NCBI RefSeq assembly: GCF_008642315.1
Contig: NZ_CP029192.1
Coordinates: forward strand, 6,572,001-6,636,000
Direction of reading: 5' to 3'
DNA: 64,000 nt
DNA from: Streptomyces venezuelae
GTDB lineage: Bacteria > Actinomycetota > Actinomycetes > Streptomycetales > Streptomycetaceae
Part shown: positions 9,722 to 18,578 of the stretch, one piece after another
How the letters are laid out: the number at the start of each line of letters is the position of its first letter
How positions within the stretch are numbered: the stretch's first letter is position 1
Notes under the pieces: model-generated
The model's database searches: none
Told to the model about the DNA's origin: nothing
The model's input: the letters and a program-made list of their open reading frames with translations, nothing else
Made by a program: the position numbers and the translations under genes

Positions 9722-10441
9722 ATGACGGAGCGAAAGTCCCAACTGGCCGCGAACCTCGCGCAGGTCGAGGAGCGCATCGCCGCGGCGTGCGCCGCGGCCG
9801 GGCGCAAGCGGGAAGAAGTGACCCTGATCGTGGTCACGAAGACCTACCCCGCCAGCGATGTGCGGATCCTCTCCGAACTCGGCGTGCGGCACGTCGCGGA
9901 GAACCGCGACCAGGACGCGGCGCCGAAGGCCGCCGAGTGCGCGGATCTCCCTCTCACCTGGCACTTCGTCGGCCAGTTGCAGACCAATAAGGTCCGTTCC
10001 GTGGTCGGTTATGCCGATCTGGTGCAGTCCGTCGATCGTCCCAAACTCGTCACAGCTCTGTCGGCGGGCGCGGTGCGCGCGGAGCGCGAGCTCGGCTGTC
10101 TGATCCAGGTCGCGCTCGACGCGGAGGAGAACGGCCGGGGCGAGCGCGGGGGCATCGGGCCGGGCGGAATCGAAGAGTTGGCCGGTCTCGTGGCCGGTGC
10201 GCCGGGACTGCGGCTCGACGGTCTGATGACCGTCGCGCCGCTGACCGGACCGTACGCGGGCCGGCAACAGGCGGCGTTCGAGCGGTTGATGGAATTCTCA
10301 ACCCTCATGCGCGCGGCTCATCCTGCTGCGAACATGGTGTCGGCAGGGATGAGTGCGGACCTCGAACAGGCTGTTGCGGCCGGGGCGACACATGTGCGCG
10401 TCGGAACGGCGGTACTCGGAGTCCGACCCGGGCTCGGGTAA
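9722..10441 (+). CDS. Pyridoxal-phosphate homeostasis protein YggS/PLPBP
   Basis: This 239-aa protein is the YggS family, a single-domain TIM-barrel PLP-binding protein with no known catalysis that buffers free pyridoxal phosphate. The PLP lysine is expected at Lys40 in [23 protein letters not shown] and [19 protein letters not shown] are typical. The family is often encoded between division genes (ylmE next to sepF in Gram-positives). The ATG at 9722 lies 6 nt after the pgeF stop. No direct division role follows from the sequence. Confidence 0.9.
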   Translation: MTERKSQLAANLAQVEERIAAACAAAGRKREEVTLIVVTKTYPASDVRILSELGVRHVAENRDQDAAPKAAECADLPLTWHFVGQLQTNKVRSVVGYADLVQSVDRPKLVTALSAGAVRAERELGCLIQVALDAEENGRGERGGIGPGGIEELAGLVAGAPGLRLDGLMTVAPLTGPYAGRQQAAFERLMEFSTLMRAAHPAANMVSAGMSADLEQAVAAGATHVRVGTAVLGVRPGLG

Positions 10442-10565
10442 CGTCGCCAAGAAGTCGGACCACAGCAGAAAATATGGTCATTCTCGCTGTTGGGCGGGGA
10501 TACCTAGTGGATCGCGAGCAGTTGGTGACGACAGCCGATCCACCACAGAGCGGAGGACTCAGAGC

Positions 10566-11201
10566 ATGGCCGGCGCGATGCGCAAGATGGCGGTCTACCT
10601 CGGCCTCGTGGAGGACGATGGGTACGACGGTCCGGGGTTCGACCCCGATGACGAGTTCGAACCCGAGCCGGAGCCGGAGCGTGACCGCAGAAGGCACGAA
10701 CCGTCGCATCAGTCGCACCAGTCCCACCAGTCACAAAGGGACGAATCGGTGCGAGTGGTGCAGCCGCCCGCCCCGCGCGAGCCGGCGGCCCATTCCGCTT
10801 CACCAGCCGCGGAATCCGGACGTCCGGCACGAATCGCCCCCGTGGCATCCATCACACCTGAACGCCAGAGCCTGGAGAAGAACGCACCGGTGATCATGCC
10901 CAAGGTCGTGTCCGAGCGGGAGCCCTACCGCATCACCACATTGCACCCCCGGACCTACAACGAGGCCCGTACCATCGGGGAACACTTCCGTGAAGGCACT
11001 CCGGTGATCATGAATCTGACGGAGATGGACGACACGGATGCGAAGCGACTTGTCGACTTTGCCGCCGGTCTGGTCTTCGGCCTGCATGGCAGCATTGAGC
11101 GAGTGACGCAGAAGGTGTTCCTGTTGTCGCCTGCTAACGTCGATGTAACGGCGGAGGACAAGGCTCGCATCGCAGAGGGCGGGTTCTTCAACCAGAGCTG
11201 A
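10566..11201 (+). CDS. sepF: Cell division protein SepF
   Basis: SepF anchors FtsZ to the membrane and is essential for division in actinobacteria. The 211-aa protein begins [14 protein letters not shown], the amphipathic membrane-binding helix, followed by an acidic then histidine/serine-rich linker (repeats of QSH at about residues 50-60) and the C-terminal SepF fold ([61 protein letters not shown]). The ATG at 10566 follows CGGAGG; the reading frame extends upstream without a better start. The 124-nt gap before it probably holds a promoter. Confidence 0.95.
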   Translation: MAGAMRKMAVYLGLVEDDGYDGPGFDPDDEFEPEPEPERDRRRHEPSHQSHQSHQSQRDESVRVVQPPAPREPAAHSASPAAESGRPARIAPVASITPERQSLEKNAPVIMPKVVSEREPYRITTLHPRTYNEARTIGEHFREGTPVIMNLTEMDDTDAKRLVDFAAGLVFGLHGSIERVTQKVFLLSPANVDVTAEDKARIAEGGFFNQS

Positions 11202-11281
11202 GACGCAGTGATGCAGTAGTTGCCGTAGACGCAGTACCGGAACGACGAAGTACGAGTAACAGGGGAGAGGGAACCGCGAAC

Positions 11282-11566
11282 ATGAGCGTGGTCGTGCAGG
11301 TGCTTTACATCGCGCTGATGTGCTTCCTCATCGTGCTGATCTTCCGGCTGGTCATGGACTACGTCTTCCAGTTCGCCCGCTCATGGCAACCCGGCAAGCC
11401 GATGGTGGTCGTTCTGGAGGCCACCTACACTGTCACTGATCCACCGCTCAAGCTCCTGCGGCGGTTCATTCCGCCGCTGCGTCTCGGGGGCGTGGCGCTC
11501 GACCTGTCCTTCTTCGTACTGATGATCATCGTCTACATCCTGATCCACATCGTGAGTCAGCTGTGA
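11282..11566 (+). CDS. YggT-family membrane protein
   Basis: A 94-aa protein with two hydrophobic stretches (VLYIALMCFLIVLIFRLVMDY and LDLSFFVLMIIVYILIHIV) separated by a loop ending DPPLKLLRRFIPPL, the YggT family mark. Members are widespread next to sepF and divIVA; a role in envelope or osmotic function has been suggested but is not settled. The ATG at 11282 follows GGGGAGAGGG at a usual spacing. Confidence 0.88.
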   Translation: MSVVVQVLYIALMCFLIVLIFRLVMDYVFQFARSWQPGKPMVVVLEATYTVTDPPLKLLRRFIPPLRLGGVALDLSFFVLMIIVYILIHIVSQL

Positions 11567-11624
11567 TGAGTGCGATGTCTAATACGGTCTTGCCGAATGC
11601 CGACGACTACGTTGAGGTGAAGAG

Positions 11625-12725
11625 ATGCCGTTGACCCCCGAGGACGTGCGGAACAAACAGTTCACGACCGTCCGCCTCCGAGAAGGCTATGACGAGGACG
11701 AGGTCGATGCCTTCCTCGATGAGGTCGAAGCCGAACTGACGCGGCTCCTCCGTGAGAACGAGGACCTGCGTGCCAAGCTCGCCGCGGCCACCCGTGCCGC
11801 CGCGCAGAACCAGCAGCAGGGCGGGATGCGCAAGGGCCCCGACGGCCCCGGCCCCCAGGACCAGCGCGGTCCCGGTGCCCCCGTGCCCGCCGCAATATCG
11901 GGTCCGCAGCCGGTCCCGCCGCAGCAGCAGATGGGTGGCCCCATGGGCGGCCCGCCGCAGCTGCCCGGTGGCGCTCCGCAGCTGCCCGCAGGCCCCAGTG
12001 GACACGGTCCGCAGGGCGGCCCGCAGGGTCCCGGCCCGATGGGTCAGGGTCCGATGGGTGGCCCCATGGGCGGTCCGATGGGCGGCCACGGCCCGCAGAT
12101 GCCGCAGCCCGGTCAGGGCCCCGGTGGCGACAGCGCCGCCCGTGTGCTCTCCCTTGCGCAGCAGACCGCCGACCAGGCGATCGCGGAGGCCCGTTCCGAG
12201 GCCAACAAGATCGTCGGCGAGGCCCGTTCGCGCGCCGAGGGCCTCGAGCGTGACGCCCGCGCCAAGGCCGACGCCCTGGAGCGGGACGCGCAGGAGAAGC
12301 ACCGCGTCGCGATGGGCTCCCTGGAGTCCGCTCGCGCCACGCTGGAGCGCAAGGTCGAGGACCTGCGCGGCTTCGAGCGCGAGTACCGCACGCGTCTGAA
12401 GTCGTACCTGGAGTCGCAGCTGCGTCAGCTGGAGACCCAGGCCGACGACTCGCTGGCCCCGCCGCGCACTCCGGCCACCGCCTCGCTGCCGCCGTCCCCG
12501 GCGCCGTCGATGGCTCCGGCCGGTGCGGGGGCCCCGTCCTACGGCGGCAACCAGTCGATGGGCGGCAACAACCAGCCCAACGGCGGCCCGTCCTACGGCG
12601 GCCAGCAGCAGATGTCTCCCGCGATGACGCAGCCGATGGCGCCGGTGCGGCCGCAGGGCCCCGCCCCGATGCAGCAGGCTCCGTCGCCGATGCGCGGCTT
12701 CCTCATCGACGAGGACGACAACTGA
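11625..12725 (+). CDS. divIVA: Polar growth determinant DivIVA (Wag31-like)
   Basis: DivIVA assembles at hyphal tips by sensing membrane curvature and directs polar wall growth and branching. The 366-aa protein opens with the lipid-binding DivIVA domain (PLTPEDVRNKQFTTVRLREGYDEDEVDAFLDEVE). A long low-complexity linker rich in Pro, Gly, Gln and Met (about residues 65-165) precedes the second coiled coil (QQTADQAIAEARSEANKIVGEARSRAEGLERDA and onward), then another Gly/Gln/Pro tail ending GFLIDEDDN. This split coiled coil with a PQG-rich linker is typical of streptomycete DivIVA. GAGGTGAAGAG precedes the ATG. Confidence 0.96.
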   Translation: MPLTPEDVRNKQFTTVRLREGYDEDEVDAFLDEVEAELTRLLRENEDLRAKLAAATRAAAQNQQQGGMRKGPDGPGPQDQRGPGAPVPAAISGPQPVPPQQQMGGPMGGPPQLPGGAPQLPAGPSGHGPQGGPQGPGPMGQGPMGGPMGGPMGGHGPQMPQPGQGPGGDSAARVLSLAQQTADQAIAEARSEANKIVGEARSRAEGLERDARAKADALERDAQEKHRVAMGSLESARATLERKVEDLRGFEREYRTRLKSYLESQLRQLETQADDSLAPPRTPATASLPPSPAPSMAPAGAGAPSYGGNQSMGGNNQPNGGPSYGGQQQMSPAMTQPMAPVRPQGPAPMQQAPSPMRGFLIDEDDN

Positions 12726-12760
12726 CGGGCGTGAGCACGCCCTAGGCGTCGGCAGCGTTC

Positions 12761-12801
12761 AGGGCCGGGCCCCCAGATTCTCTGGGGGCCCGGCCCTTTT
12801 G
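12761..12801 (+). terminator. Rho-independent terminator after divIVA
   Basis: A perfect 17-bp stem AGGGCCGGGCCCCCAGA (12761-12777) and its complement (12781-12797) with a 3-nt loop, followed by TTT. It ends the division cluster transcript. Confidence 0.9.
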
Positions 12802-12845
12802 TGTGCCTGCGCCTTGTGTGCCTGTGCCCGGGGCGGGGTGCGCGA

Positions 12846-12873
12846 AAGGCCCGGCCCCAGGGGGCCGGGCCTT
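12846..12873 (-). terminator. Terminator after ileS
   Basis: AAGGCCCGGCCCC (12846-12858) and its exact complement (12861-12873) lie 13 nt beyond the ileS stop and are read on the minus strand. With the divIVA terminator it insulates the two convergent units. Confidence 0.75.
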
Positions 12874-12885
12874 CGGTTACGCCTG

Positions 12886-15800
12886 TCAGACCTTCCGGAG
12901 GCGGAAGGTCAGCTTCAGGGAGTCGTCCGTGAACGAGTCTCCGTAGCTGCTGTCCGCCTCGCCCTGGGCGAAGTCCGTCGCGAGGACCTCGTCCGCGATC
13001 AGCCCGGCGTGCTCGGCCAGGGCGGTGGAGACCGCCTCGTCCGCCGAGGTCCAGCGCAGGGCGATCCGGTCCGCCACGTCCAGGCCGCTGTTCTTGCGGG
13101 CCTCCTGGATCAGGCGGATCGCGTCACGGGCCAGGCCGGCCCGGCGCAGCTCGTCGGTGATCTCCAGGTCCAGGGCGACCGTGGCGCCGGACTCGGACGC
13201 CACCGACCAGCCCTCGCGGGGGGTCTCCGTGATGATGACCTCGTCCGGGGCCAGCGTCACCGTCTCGCCGTCGACCTCGACGGAGGCCGTGCCCTCGCGC
13301 AGGGCGAGGGACAGCGCGGCGGCGTCCGCCTCGGCGACGGCCTTGGCGACCGCCTGGACGCCCTTGCCGAACCGCTTGCCGAGTGCACGGAAGTTGGCCT
13401 TGGCCGTGGTGTCGACCAGTGAGCCGCCGACCTCGGAGAGCGACGCCAGCGAGGAGACGTTGAGCTCCTCGGTGATCTGGGTGTGCAGCTCCGGGTTGAG
13501 CGACTCGAAGCCCGTCGCCGCGATCAGCGCGCGGGACAGCGGCTGGCGGGTCTTGACGCCCGACTCCGCGCGCGTGGCGCGGCCGAGCTCGACGAGACGG
13601 CGTACGAGCACCATCTGCTGGGACAGGTCCGGGTCGATGGCGGAGAGGTCCGCCTCCGGCCAGGTGGACAGGTGCACCGACTCCGGGGCGCCGGGCGTCA
13701 CGGGCACGATCAGGTCCTGCCAGACACGCTCCGTGATGAACGGCGTGAGCGGGGCCAGCAGGCGCGTGACCGTCTCGACGACCTCGTGGAGGGTGCGCAG
13801 GGCCGCCTTGTCGCCCTGCCAGAAGCGGCGGCGGGAGCGGCGGACGTACCAGTTCGAGAGGTTGTCGACGAAGACGGAGAGGAGCTTGCCCGCACGCTGG
13901 GTGTCGTAGCTCTCCATGGCCTGGGTGACCTGATCGGTCAGTGCGTGCAGCTCGCTGAGCAGCCAGCGGTCCAGGAGCGGGCGGTCGGCGGGCGCCGGGT
14001 CGGCGTCGCCGGGGGCCCACTTCGACGTACGGGCGTAGAGCGCCTGGAAGGCGACCGTGTTCCAGTACGTGAGGAGGGTCTTGCGGACGACTTCCTGGAT
14101 GGTGCCGTGGCCGACGCGGCGGGCCGCCCAGGGGGAGCCGCCGGCCGCCATGAACCAGCGGACCGCGTCGGCGCCGTGCTGGTCCATGAGCGGGACCGGG
14201 TCCAGGGTGTTGCCCAGGTGCTTGGACATCTTGCGGCCGTCCTCGGCGAGGATGTGGCCGAGACAGACCACGTTCTCGTAGGACGACTTGTCGAAGACCA
14301 GGGTGCCGACGGCCATCAGCGTGTAGAACCAGCCACGGGTCTGGTCGATGGCCTCCGAGATGAACTGCGCGGGGTAGCGGCTCTCGAAGAGCTCCTTGTT
14401 CTTGTGCGGGTATCCCCACTGCGCGAACGGCATCGAGCCCGAGTCGTACCAGGCGTCGATGACCTCCGGCACGCGCGTGGCCGTCGCTCCGCAGCCCTCC
14501 TGCGGGCAGGCGAAGGTGACCGCGTCGATGAACGGGCGGTGCGGGTCCAGGTCCGACTGGTCGGTGCCCGTCAGCTCGGAGAGCTCGGCGCGGGAGCCGA
14601 CGCAGGTGAGGTGGTCCTCCTCGCAGCGCCAGATGGGCAGCGGGGTGCCCCAGTAGCGGTTGCGGGAGAGCGCCCAGTCGACGTTGTTGGTCAGCCAGTC
14701 GCCGAAGCGGCCGTGCTTGACCGACTCCGGGAACCAGTTGGTCTTCTCGTTCTCCTGGAGGAGGCGGTCCTTGATGGCCGTGGTGCGGATGTACCAGGAC
14801 GGCTGCGCGTAGTAGAGCAGGGCCGTGTGGCAGCGCCAGCAGTGCGGGTAGCTGTGCTCGTAGGCGATGTGCTTGAAGAGCAGACCGCGGTCGTCGAGGT
14901 CCTTGGTCAGGCTTTCGTCGGCCTTCTTGAAGAAGACACCGCCCACGAGCGGGATGTCCTCCTCGAAGGTGCCGTCCGGGCGGACCGGGTTGACGACCGG
15001 CAGGCCGTACGCACGGCAGACCTTGAGGTCGTCCTCACCGAAGGCGGGGGACTGGTGGACGAGACCGGTGCCGTCCTCCGTCGTCACGTACTCGGCGTTC
15101 ACCACGTAATGCGCCGGAGCCGGGAACTCGACGAGGTCGAAGGGACGTTGGTAGTTCCAGCGCTCCATCTCGGCGCCGGTGAAGGTCTCGCCGGTGGTCT
15201 CCCATCCCTCGCCGAGGGCCTTCTCGACGAGCGGCTGGGCGACGACCAGCTTCTCCTCGCCGTCCGTCGCGACGACGTAGGTGACGTCGGGGTGCGCGGC
15301 GACGGCGGTGTTGGAGACGAGGGTCCACGGGGTCGTCGTCCAGACCAGCAGGGCGGCTTCGCCCGCGAGAGGTCCGGAGGTGAGGGGGAAACGGACGTAG
15401 ACGGAAGGGTCGACGACCGTCTCGTAGCCCTGCGCAAGCTCGTGGTCCGAGAGGCCCGTGCCGCAGCGCGGGCACCACGGGGCGACGCGGTGGTCCTGGA
15501 CGAGGAGGTCCTTGTCGAAGATCTCCTTCAGCGACCACCAGACCGATTCGACGTACTCGGGGTCCATCGTGCGGTACGCGTCGTCGAGGTCGACCCAGTA
15601 CCCCATGCGGGTCGTGAGCTCGGCGAAGGCGTCGGTGTGCCGGGTCACGGACTCGCGGCACTTGGCGTTGAACTCGGCGATGCCGTACGCCTCGATGTCC
15701 TTCTTGCCGTTGAACCCGAGCTCCTTCTCGACCGCGAGCTCCACGGGCAGGCCGTGGCAGTCCCAGCCGGCCTTGCGGGCCACGTGGTAGCCCCGCATGG

Positions 15801-16029
15801 TGCGGAAGCGCGGGAAGACGTCCTTGAAGACGCGGGCCTCGATGTGGTGGGCGCCCGGCATGCCGTTGGCGGTGGGCGGGCCCTCGTAGAACACCCACTC
15901 GGGGCGGCCCTCGGACTGCTCGAGGCTCCGGGCGAAGATCTTCTGCTCGCGCCAGAAGTCGAGCACGGCGTGCTCGAGGGCGGGCAGGTCGACCTGGGCG
16001 GGCACCTGTCGGTACTGCGGCGTATTCAA
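12886..16029 (-). CDS. ileS: Isoleucyl-tRNA synthetase, eukaryote-like type with swapped GAHH signature
   Basis: IleRS charges tRNA-Ile. The 1047-aa length and sequence fit the eukaryote-like (type 2) IleRS found in many actinobacteria. The class I KMSKS motif is present as KMSKHLGN. The other class I signature, normally HxGH, reads GAHH in ANGMPGAHHIEAR (codons at 15844-15855). The large editing domain and Cys pairs (CPRCGTGL; CWRCHTALLYY) are present. The start is TTG at 16029, five bases after GGAGG; the protein then begins MNTPQYRQVPAQVDLPALE, the expected N-terminus. The T-box leader upstream should regulate it at translation. Confidence 0.96.
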   Translation of the reverse strand: MNTPQYRQVPAQVDLPALEHAVLDFWREQKIFARSLEQSEGRPEWVFYEGPPTANGMPGAHHIEARVFKDVFPRFRTMRGYHVARKAGWDCHGLPVELAVEKELGFNGKKDIEAYGIAEFNAKCRESVTRHTDAFAELTTRMGYWVDLDDAYRTMDPEYVESVWWSLKEIFDKDLLVQDHRVAPWCPRCGTGLSDHELAQGYETVVDPSVYVRFPLTSGPLAGEAALLVWTTTPWTLVSNTAVAAHPDVTYVVATDGEEKLVVAQPLVEKALGEGWETTGETFTGAEMERWNYQRPFDLVEFPAPAHYVVNAEYVTTEDGTGLVHQSPAFGEDDLKVCRAYGLPVVNPVRPDGTFEEDIPLVGGVFFKKADESLTKDLDDRGLLFKHIAYEHSYPHCWRCHTALLYYAQPSWYIRTTAIKDRLLQENEKTNWFPESVKHGRFGDWLTNNVDWALSRNRYWGTPLPIWRCEEDHLTCVGSRAELSELTGTDQSDLDPHRPFIDAVTFACPQEGCGATATRVPEVIDAWYDSGSMPFAQWGYPHKNKELFESRYPAQFISEAIDQTRGWFYTLMAVGTLVFDKSSYENVVCLGHILAEDGRKMSKHLGNTLDPVPLMDQHGADAVRWFMAAGGSPWAARRVGHGTIQEVVRKTLLTYWNTVAFQALYARTSKWAPGDADPAPADRPLLDRWLLSELHALTDQVTQAMESYDTQRAGKLLSVFVDNLSNWYVRRSRRRFWQGDKAALRTLHEVVETVTRLLAPLTPFITERVWQDLIVPVTPGAPESVHLSTWPEADLSAIDPDLSQQMVLVRRLVELGRATRAESGVKTRQPLSRALIAATGFESLNPELHTQITEELNVSSLASLSEVGGSLVDTTAKANFRALGKRFGKGVQAVAKAVAEADAAALSLALREGTASVEVDGETVTLAPDEVIITETPREGWSVASESGATVALDLEITDELRRAGLARDAIRLIQEARKNSGLDVADRIALRWTSADEAVSTALAEHAGLIADEVLATDFAQGEADSSYGDSFTDDSLKLTFRLRKV

Positions 16030-16325
16030 CGAGTCCTCCGGCGGATGTGTTGCCTTCCGTCGGAGGGACGAGAGCCGTGTGCGCCTGGTGCGGCGCGCTC
16101 CCGCGGTACCACCCTCCTTGGCCCTCCGGAACGGAATCCGCGCCGGTGAGCCCCCTCATTGGGGTCGCGATACCGGGTCTACTTGCCTCGGCTGGGATGC
16201 TCCGGCGTTCTTCCGGTGGCTCCGGGGTGATCTTCACGTCGCGCCGGCCCCCGGGCTCGCACCGTCCCCGGGTCGCTCATGGCTGCGTACGCCGCTACTC
16301 GTCCCCATCCACGCTTCTCGCTGCA
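16030..16325 (-). promoter_or_regulatory. T-box riboswitch leader of ileS, translational type
   Basis: Read on the minus strand, the leader has the T-box sequence AAGGAGGGTGGTACCGCGG (complement of 16101-16119), which pairs with the tRNA acceptor end. Upstream are GGACGAGTAG (near 16295-16304), AGTAGACCCGG and a candidate Ile specifier ATC (complement of 16229-16231). There is no terminator; instead a CCCTCC segment (in 16057-16069) can pair with the ribosome-binding site CCGCCGGAGGAC (16033-16044), about 11 of 13 positions. Uncharged tRNA-Ile would favour the T-box helix and free the site. The specifier is inferred; the T-box call is firm. Upstream boundary approximate. Confidence 0.9.
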
Positions 16326-16622
16326 GTCCAGTGTACGGCGCGCGAGGAGGCGACTCCGACCGGTTTTCCGGGGCCCCCGCGGCGGGCGGGGGAGGAGGCG
16401 GCGACTGACCCGAATGGCGACATGCGGGGCGAGCGGTTCCGGGCGTGTTCCGTCCTGCGGATTACCCGGCAGGGAGTTGGGCACAACGCATGCAGACTCG
16501 CCGCGCGGCACCCGTGGGGCGGGGGAATCGGGCGGCGTGCCCCGTTGCCGCGGGCCTGGAGTCGATTTATCGTCCCAGCACGATTCGCGAGCAAGATCAC
16601 AATATGTGAAGGGGCCGCGGCC
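16326..16622. promoter_or_regulatory. Divergent non-coding region between ileS leader and ddbA
   Basis: About 300 nt with no supported gene. On the minus strand TACACT (complement of 16330-16335) could be the -10 of the ileS leader. Towards ddbA the sequence becomes less G/C-rich (GATTTATCG near 16564; CACAATATGTG near 16599), followed by GAAGGGG as a ribosome-binding site. No clear repeat or conserved protein is seen. Confidence 0.4.
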
Positions 16623-17756
16623 ATGGTGGCGAAGAAGACCGCCGTACAGCAGTCGGCGTCCGGCAGATCCACAGGCGCGGCCGCGGGGAAGGCCCCGGCC
16701 GCCGGGGCGACCACGGGAGCGGGCGCCAGGACCTCGGCGCCGAAGACGGCGTCGGCCAAGGCGACGGCGTCGGAGGCGGCGCCGAGGACGGCGGCCAAGG
16801 CCACGGCGGCCAAGAGCACGGGCTCCAAGCGCACCTCGACCGGGGCCGCGGCCCCGGGCAGCACCGAAGCGGAGGGCACGTCGGCCGGGACCACGGCCAC
16901 CAAGCGCACGTCGACCAGGACCACGGCGGCCAAGAGCAAGGCCACGGCGTCCAAGAGCGCGGCCACCGAGGGCGACGTCGCCGGGGCGGCCGAGAAGGCC
17001 GGTGGCAAGAAGACGGCAGCCAGGAAGACGGCAGCCAAGAAGGCCACGGGCAAGAAAGCCACTGCCGCGAAGACCGCCGGTGAGGCGGGCGACGCGAAGG
17101 CGGACGCTCCGGACGCCGGCAGCGGCGAGGACGCGCCCGCGGCGAAGGCGGCTGCCAAGAAGAGCACCGCGCGGAAGAGCGCGAGCACGGCCAAGAAGAG
17201 CACGGGCAAGAAGGCGGTCGCGTCCGCGGCCGAGGGTGCGGCTGAGGCCGCGGAGACGACGGGAGCCACGACGGTGGTTGCGAAGAAGACTCCGGGCACG
17301 GCGACAGCGGCGAAGCAGCCGACCGAGGTGCCCAAGGCGCGTGCCGCCGCGGCGGCACCCGGCGAGCTCGCGGTCCGGCCCGGGGAGGACCCCTGGACCC
17401 CGGCGGAGGTCGCCGAGGCCCGTACGGAGCTGCAGAGCGAGGTGCTGCGCCTGCGCAGCGAGATCGCGTCCTCCGAGGACGCCCTGGCGGGGCTGATGCG
17501 GGACTCCGGGGACGGGGCGGGCGACGACGACGCGGACACCGGCACGAAGAACATCACGCGGGAGCACGAGATGGCGCTGGCCGCCAACGCGCGCGAGATG
17601 CTCCTGCAGACCGAGCGCGCCCTGGAGCGCCTCGACGCGGGGACGTACGGACTCTGCGAGAACTGCGGCAACGCGATCGGCAAGGCCAGGATGCAGGCCT
17701 TCCCACGCGCGACGCTGTGCGTGGAGTGCAAGCAGAAGCAGGAACGCCGCTACTGA
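16623..17756 (+). CDS. ddbA: Histone H1-like / DksA-type zinc-finger fusion protein (DdbA type)
   Basis: The 377-aa protein joins two unlike halves. Residues 1 to about 255 are an Ala/Lys/Thr/Ser tail with repeated KKTAARKTAAKKATGKK-like units, as in histone H1 C-termini. The rest is a DksA/TraR-type domain: a coiled coil (EVAEARTELQSEVLRLRSEIASSEDALAGL) and a C4 zinc finger CENC-x17-CVEC (with GTYGLCENCGNAIG), ending KQKQERRY. A bifunctional histone/DksA-like protein of this architecture, DdbA, is known from S. coelicolor, in the same place before lspA. The ATG at 16623 follows GAAGGGG; a GTG at 16626 would lose one residue. Confidence 0.85.
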   Translation: MVAKKTAVQQSASGRSTGAAAGKAPAAGATTGAGARTSAPKTASAKATASEAAPRTAAKATAAKSTGSKRTSTGAAAPGSTEAEGTSAGTTATKRTSTRTTAAKSKATASKSAATEGDVAGAAEKAGGKKTAARKTAAKKATGKKATAAKTAGEAGDAKADAPDAGSGEDAPAAKAAAKKSTARKSASTAKKSTGKKAVASAAEGAAEAAETTGATTVVAKKTPGTATAAKQPTEVPKARAAAAAPGELAVRPGEDPWTPAEVAEARTELQSEVLRLRSEIASSEDALAGLMRDSGDGAGDDDADTGTKNITREHEMALAANAREMLLQTERALERLDAGTYGLCENCGNAIGKARMQAFPRATLCVECKQKQERRY

Positions 17757-17834
17757 GCGCGGCCTGGGCGCCGGGGACCGTACGTGTGTGCCGTACTCTC
17801 GTCCCCAGTCAGGTACCTAGGTTGAGGGACTCAC

Positions 17835-18506
17835 GTGGCAGAGGCGGAGCGCATCATCGGTACGCCGGACATCCCTGAGGCGGCCGGGGACGGGCCGGAG
17901 CAGTCCGGTCCGGACTCGGAGGAGACGGCGGCGGCCGAGCAGGACGGGCAGCGGCCCGGGAGCGAGCCCGACGGTGCGGCAGAGGCAGAGGCAGAGGCCG
18001 AGGCCGGGAGCGCCGGCAAGGGCAAGCGCAAGATCGCCGTGCTCTTCGCGGTGGCCGTCGTCGCGTACGCCCTCGACCTGATCAGCAAGATGATCGTGGT
18101 CGCCAAGCTGGAGCACCACGAGCCGATCGAGCTGGTCGGCGAGTGGCTCCGGCTCTCCGCGATCCGCAACGCGGGTGCCGCCTTCGGCTTCGGCGAGGCC
18201 TTCACCATCATCTTCACGTGCATCGCCGCGGCGGTCATCGTGGTGATCGCCCGGCTCGCCCGCAAGCTGTACAGCCTGCCGTGGGCGATCGCCCTGGGCC
18301 TGCTGCTCGGCGGCGCCCTGGGCAACCTCACCGACCGGCTCTTCCGCTCGCCCGGCGTCTTCGAGGGCGCGGTCGTCGACTTCATCGCACCGAAGGGCTT
18401 CGCGGTCTTCAACCTCGCGGACTCGGCGATCGTCTGCGGCGGCATCCTGATCGTGCTGCTCTCCTTCCGCGGCCTGGACCCGGACGGCACCGTCCACAAG
18501 GACTGA
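17835..18506 (+). CDS. lspA: Lipoprotein signal peptidase (signal peptidase II) LspA
   Basis: LspA cleaves the signal peptide of diacylglyceryl-prolipoproteins in the membrane. The catalytic Asp motifs are visible: GNLTDRLFR and FNLADSAIV, along with [10 protein letters not shown]. Four hydrophobic segments span residues about 68-215. The 223-aa protein carries an acidic, Ala/Glu/Gly/Pro-rich N-terminal extension of about 65 residues before the first segment, which many bacterial LspA proteins lack. The GTG at 17835 follows TTGAGGGAC. Its substrates would be lipidated first by Lgt, encoded at 57233. Confidence 0.94.
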   Translation: MAEAERIIGTPDIPEAAGDGPEQSGPDSEETAAAEQDGQRPGSEPDGAAEAEAEAEAGSAGKGKRKIAVLFAVAVVAYALDLISKMIVVAKLEHHEPIELVGEWLRLSAIRNAGAAFGFGEAFTIIFTCIAAAVIVVIARLARKLYSLPWAIALGLLLGGALGNLTDRLFRSPGVFEGAVVDFIAPKGFAVFNLADSAIVCGGILIVLLSFRGLDPDGTVHKD

Positions 18507-18566
18507 GGGCCGACCGTCCGGGCGCGGGCGGGAACCCTGTGGTGCGGGAGTGTCGGTGCGCTCCTG

Positions 18567-18572
18567 CATACT
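18567..18572 (+). promoter_or_regulatory. -10-like hexamer CATACT placed for a leaderless start of the rluD-type gene
   Basis: CATACT ends 6 nt before the GTG at 18579, and no Shine-Dalgarno sequence lies between. This spacing would start the mRNA at or near the start codon. Confidence 0.45.
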
Positions 18573-18578
18573 CAATGG

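Noticed and set aside
12796..12840. Repeated TGTGCCTG(C/T)GC segment between two terminators
   Set aside because: Two short similar copies only, in a 45-nt spacer; too short to support a feature.
13483..16149. Plus-strand 888-residue frame over ileS
   Set aside because: It is antisense to ileS, extends into the T-box leader and looks like no protein family.
16047..16622. N-terminal extension of the H1/DksA fusion upstream to 16047
   Set aside because: It would cross the ileS T-box on the opposite strand and lacks coding character; ATG 16623 has a ribosome-binding site.
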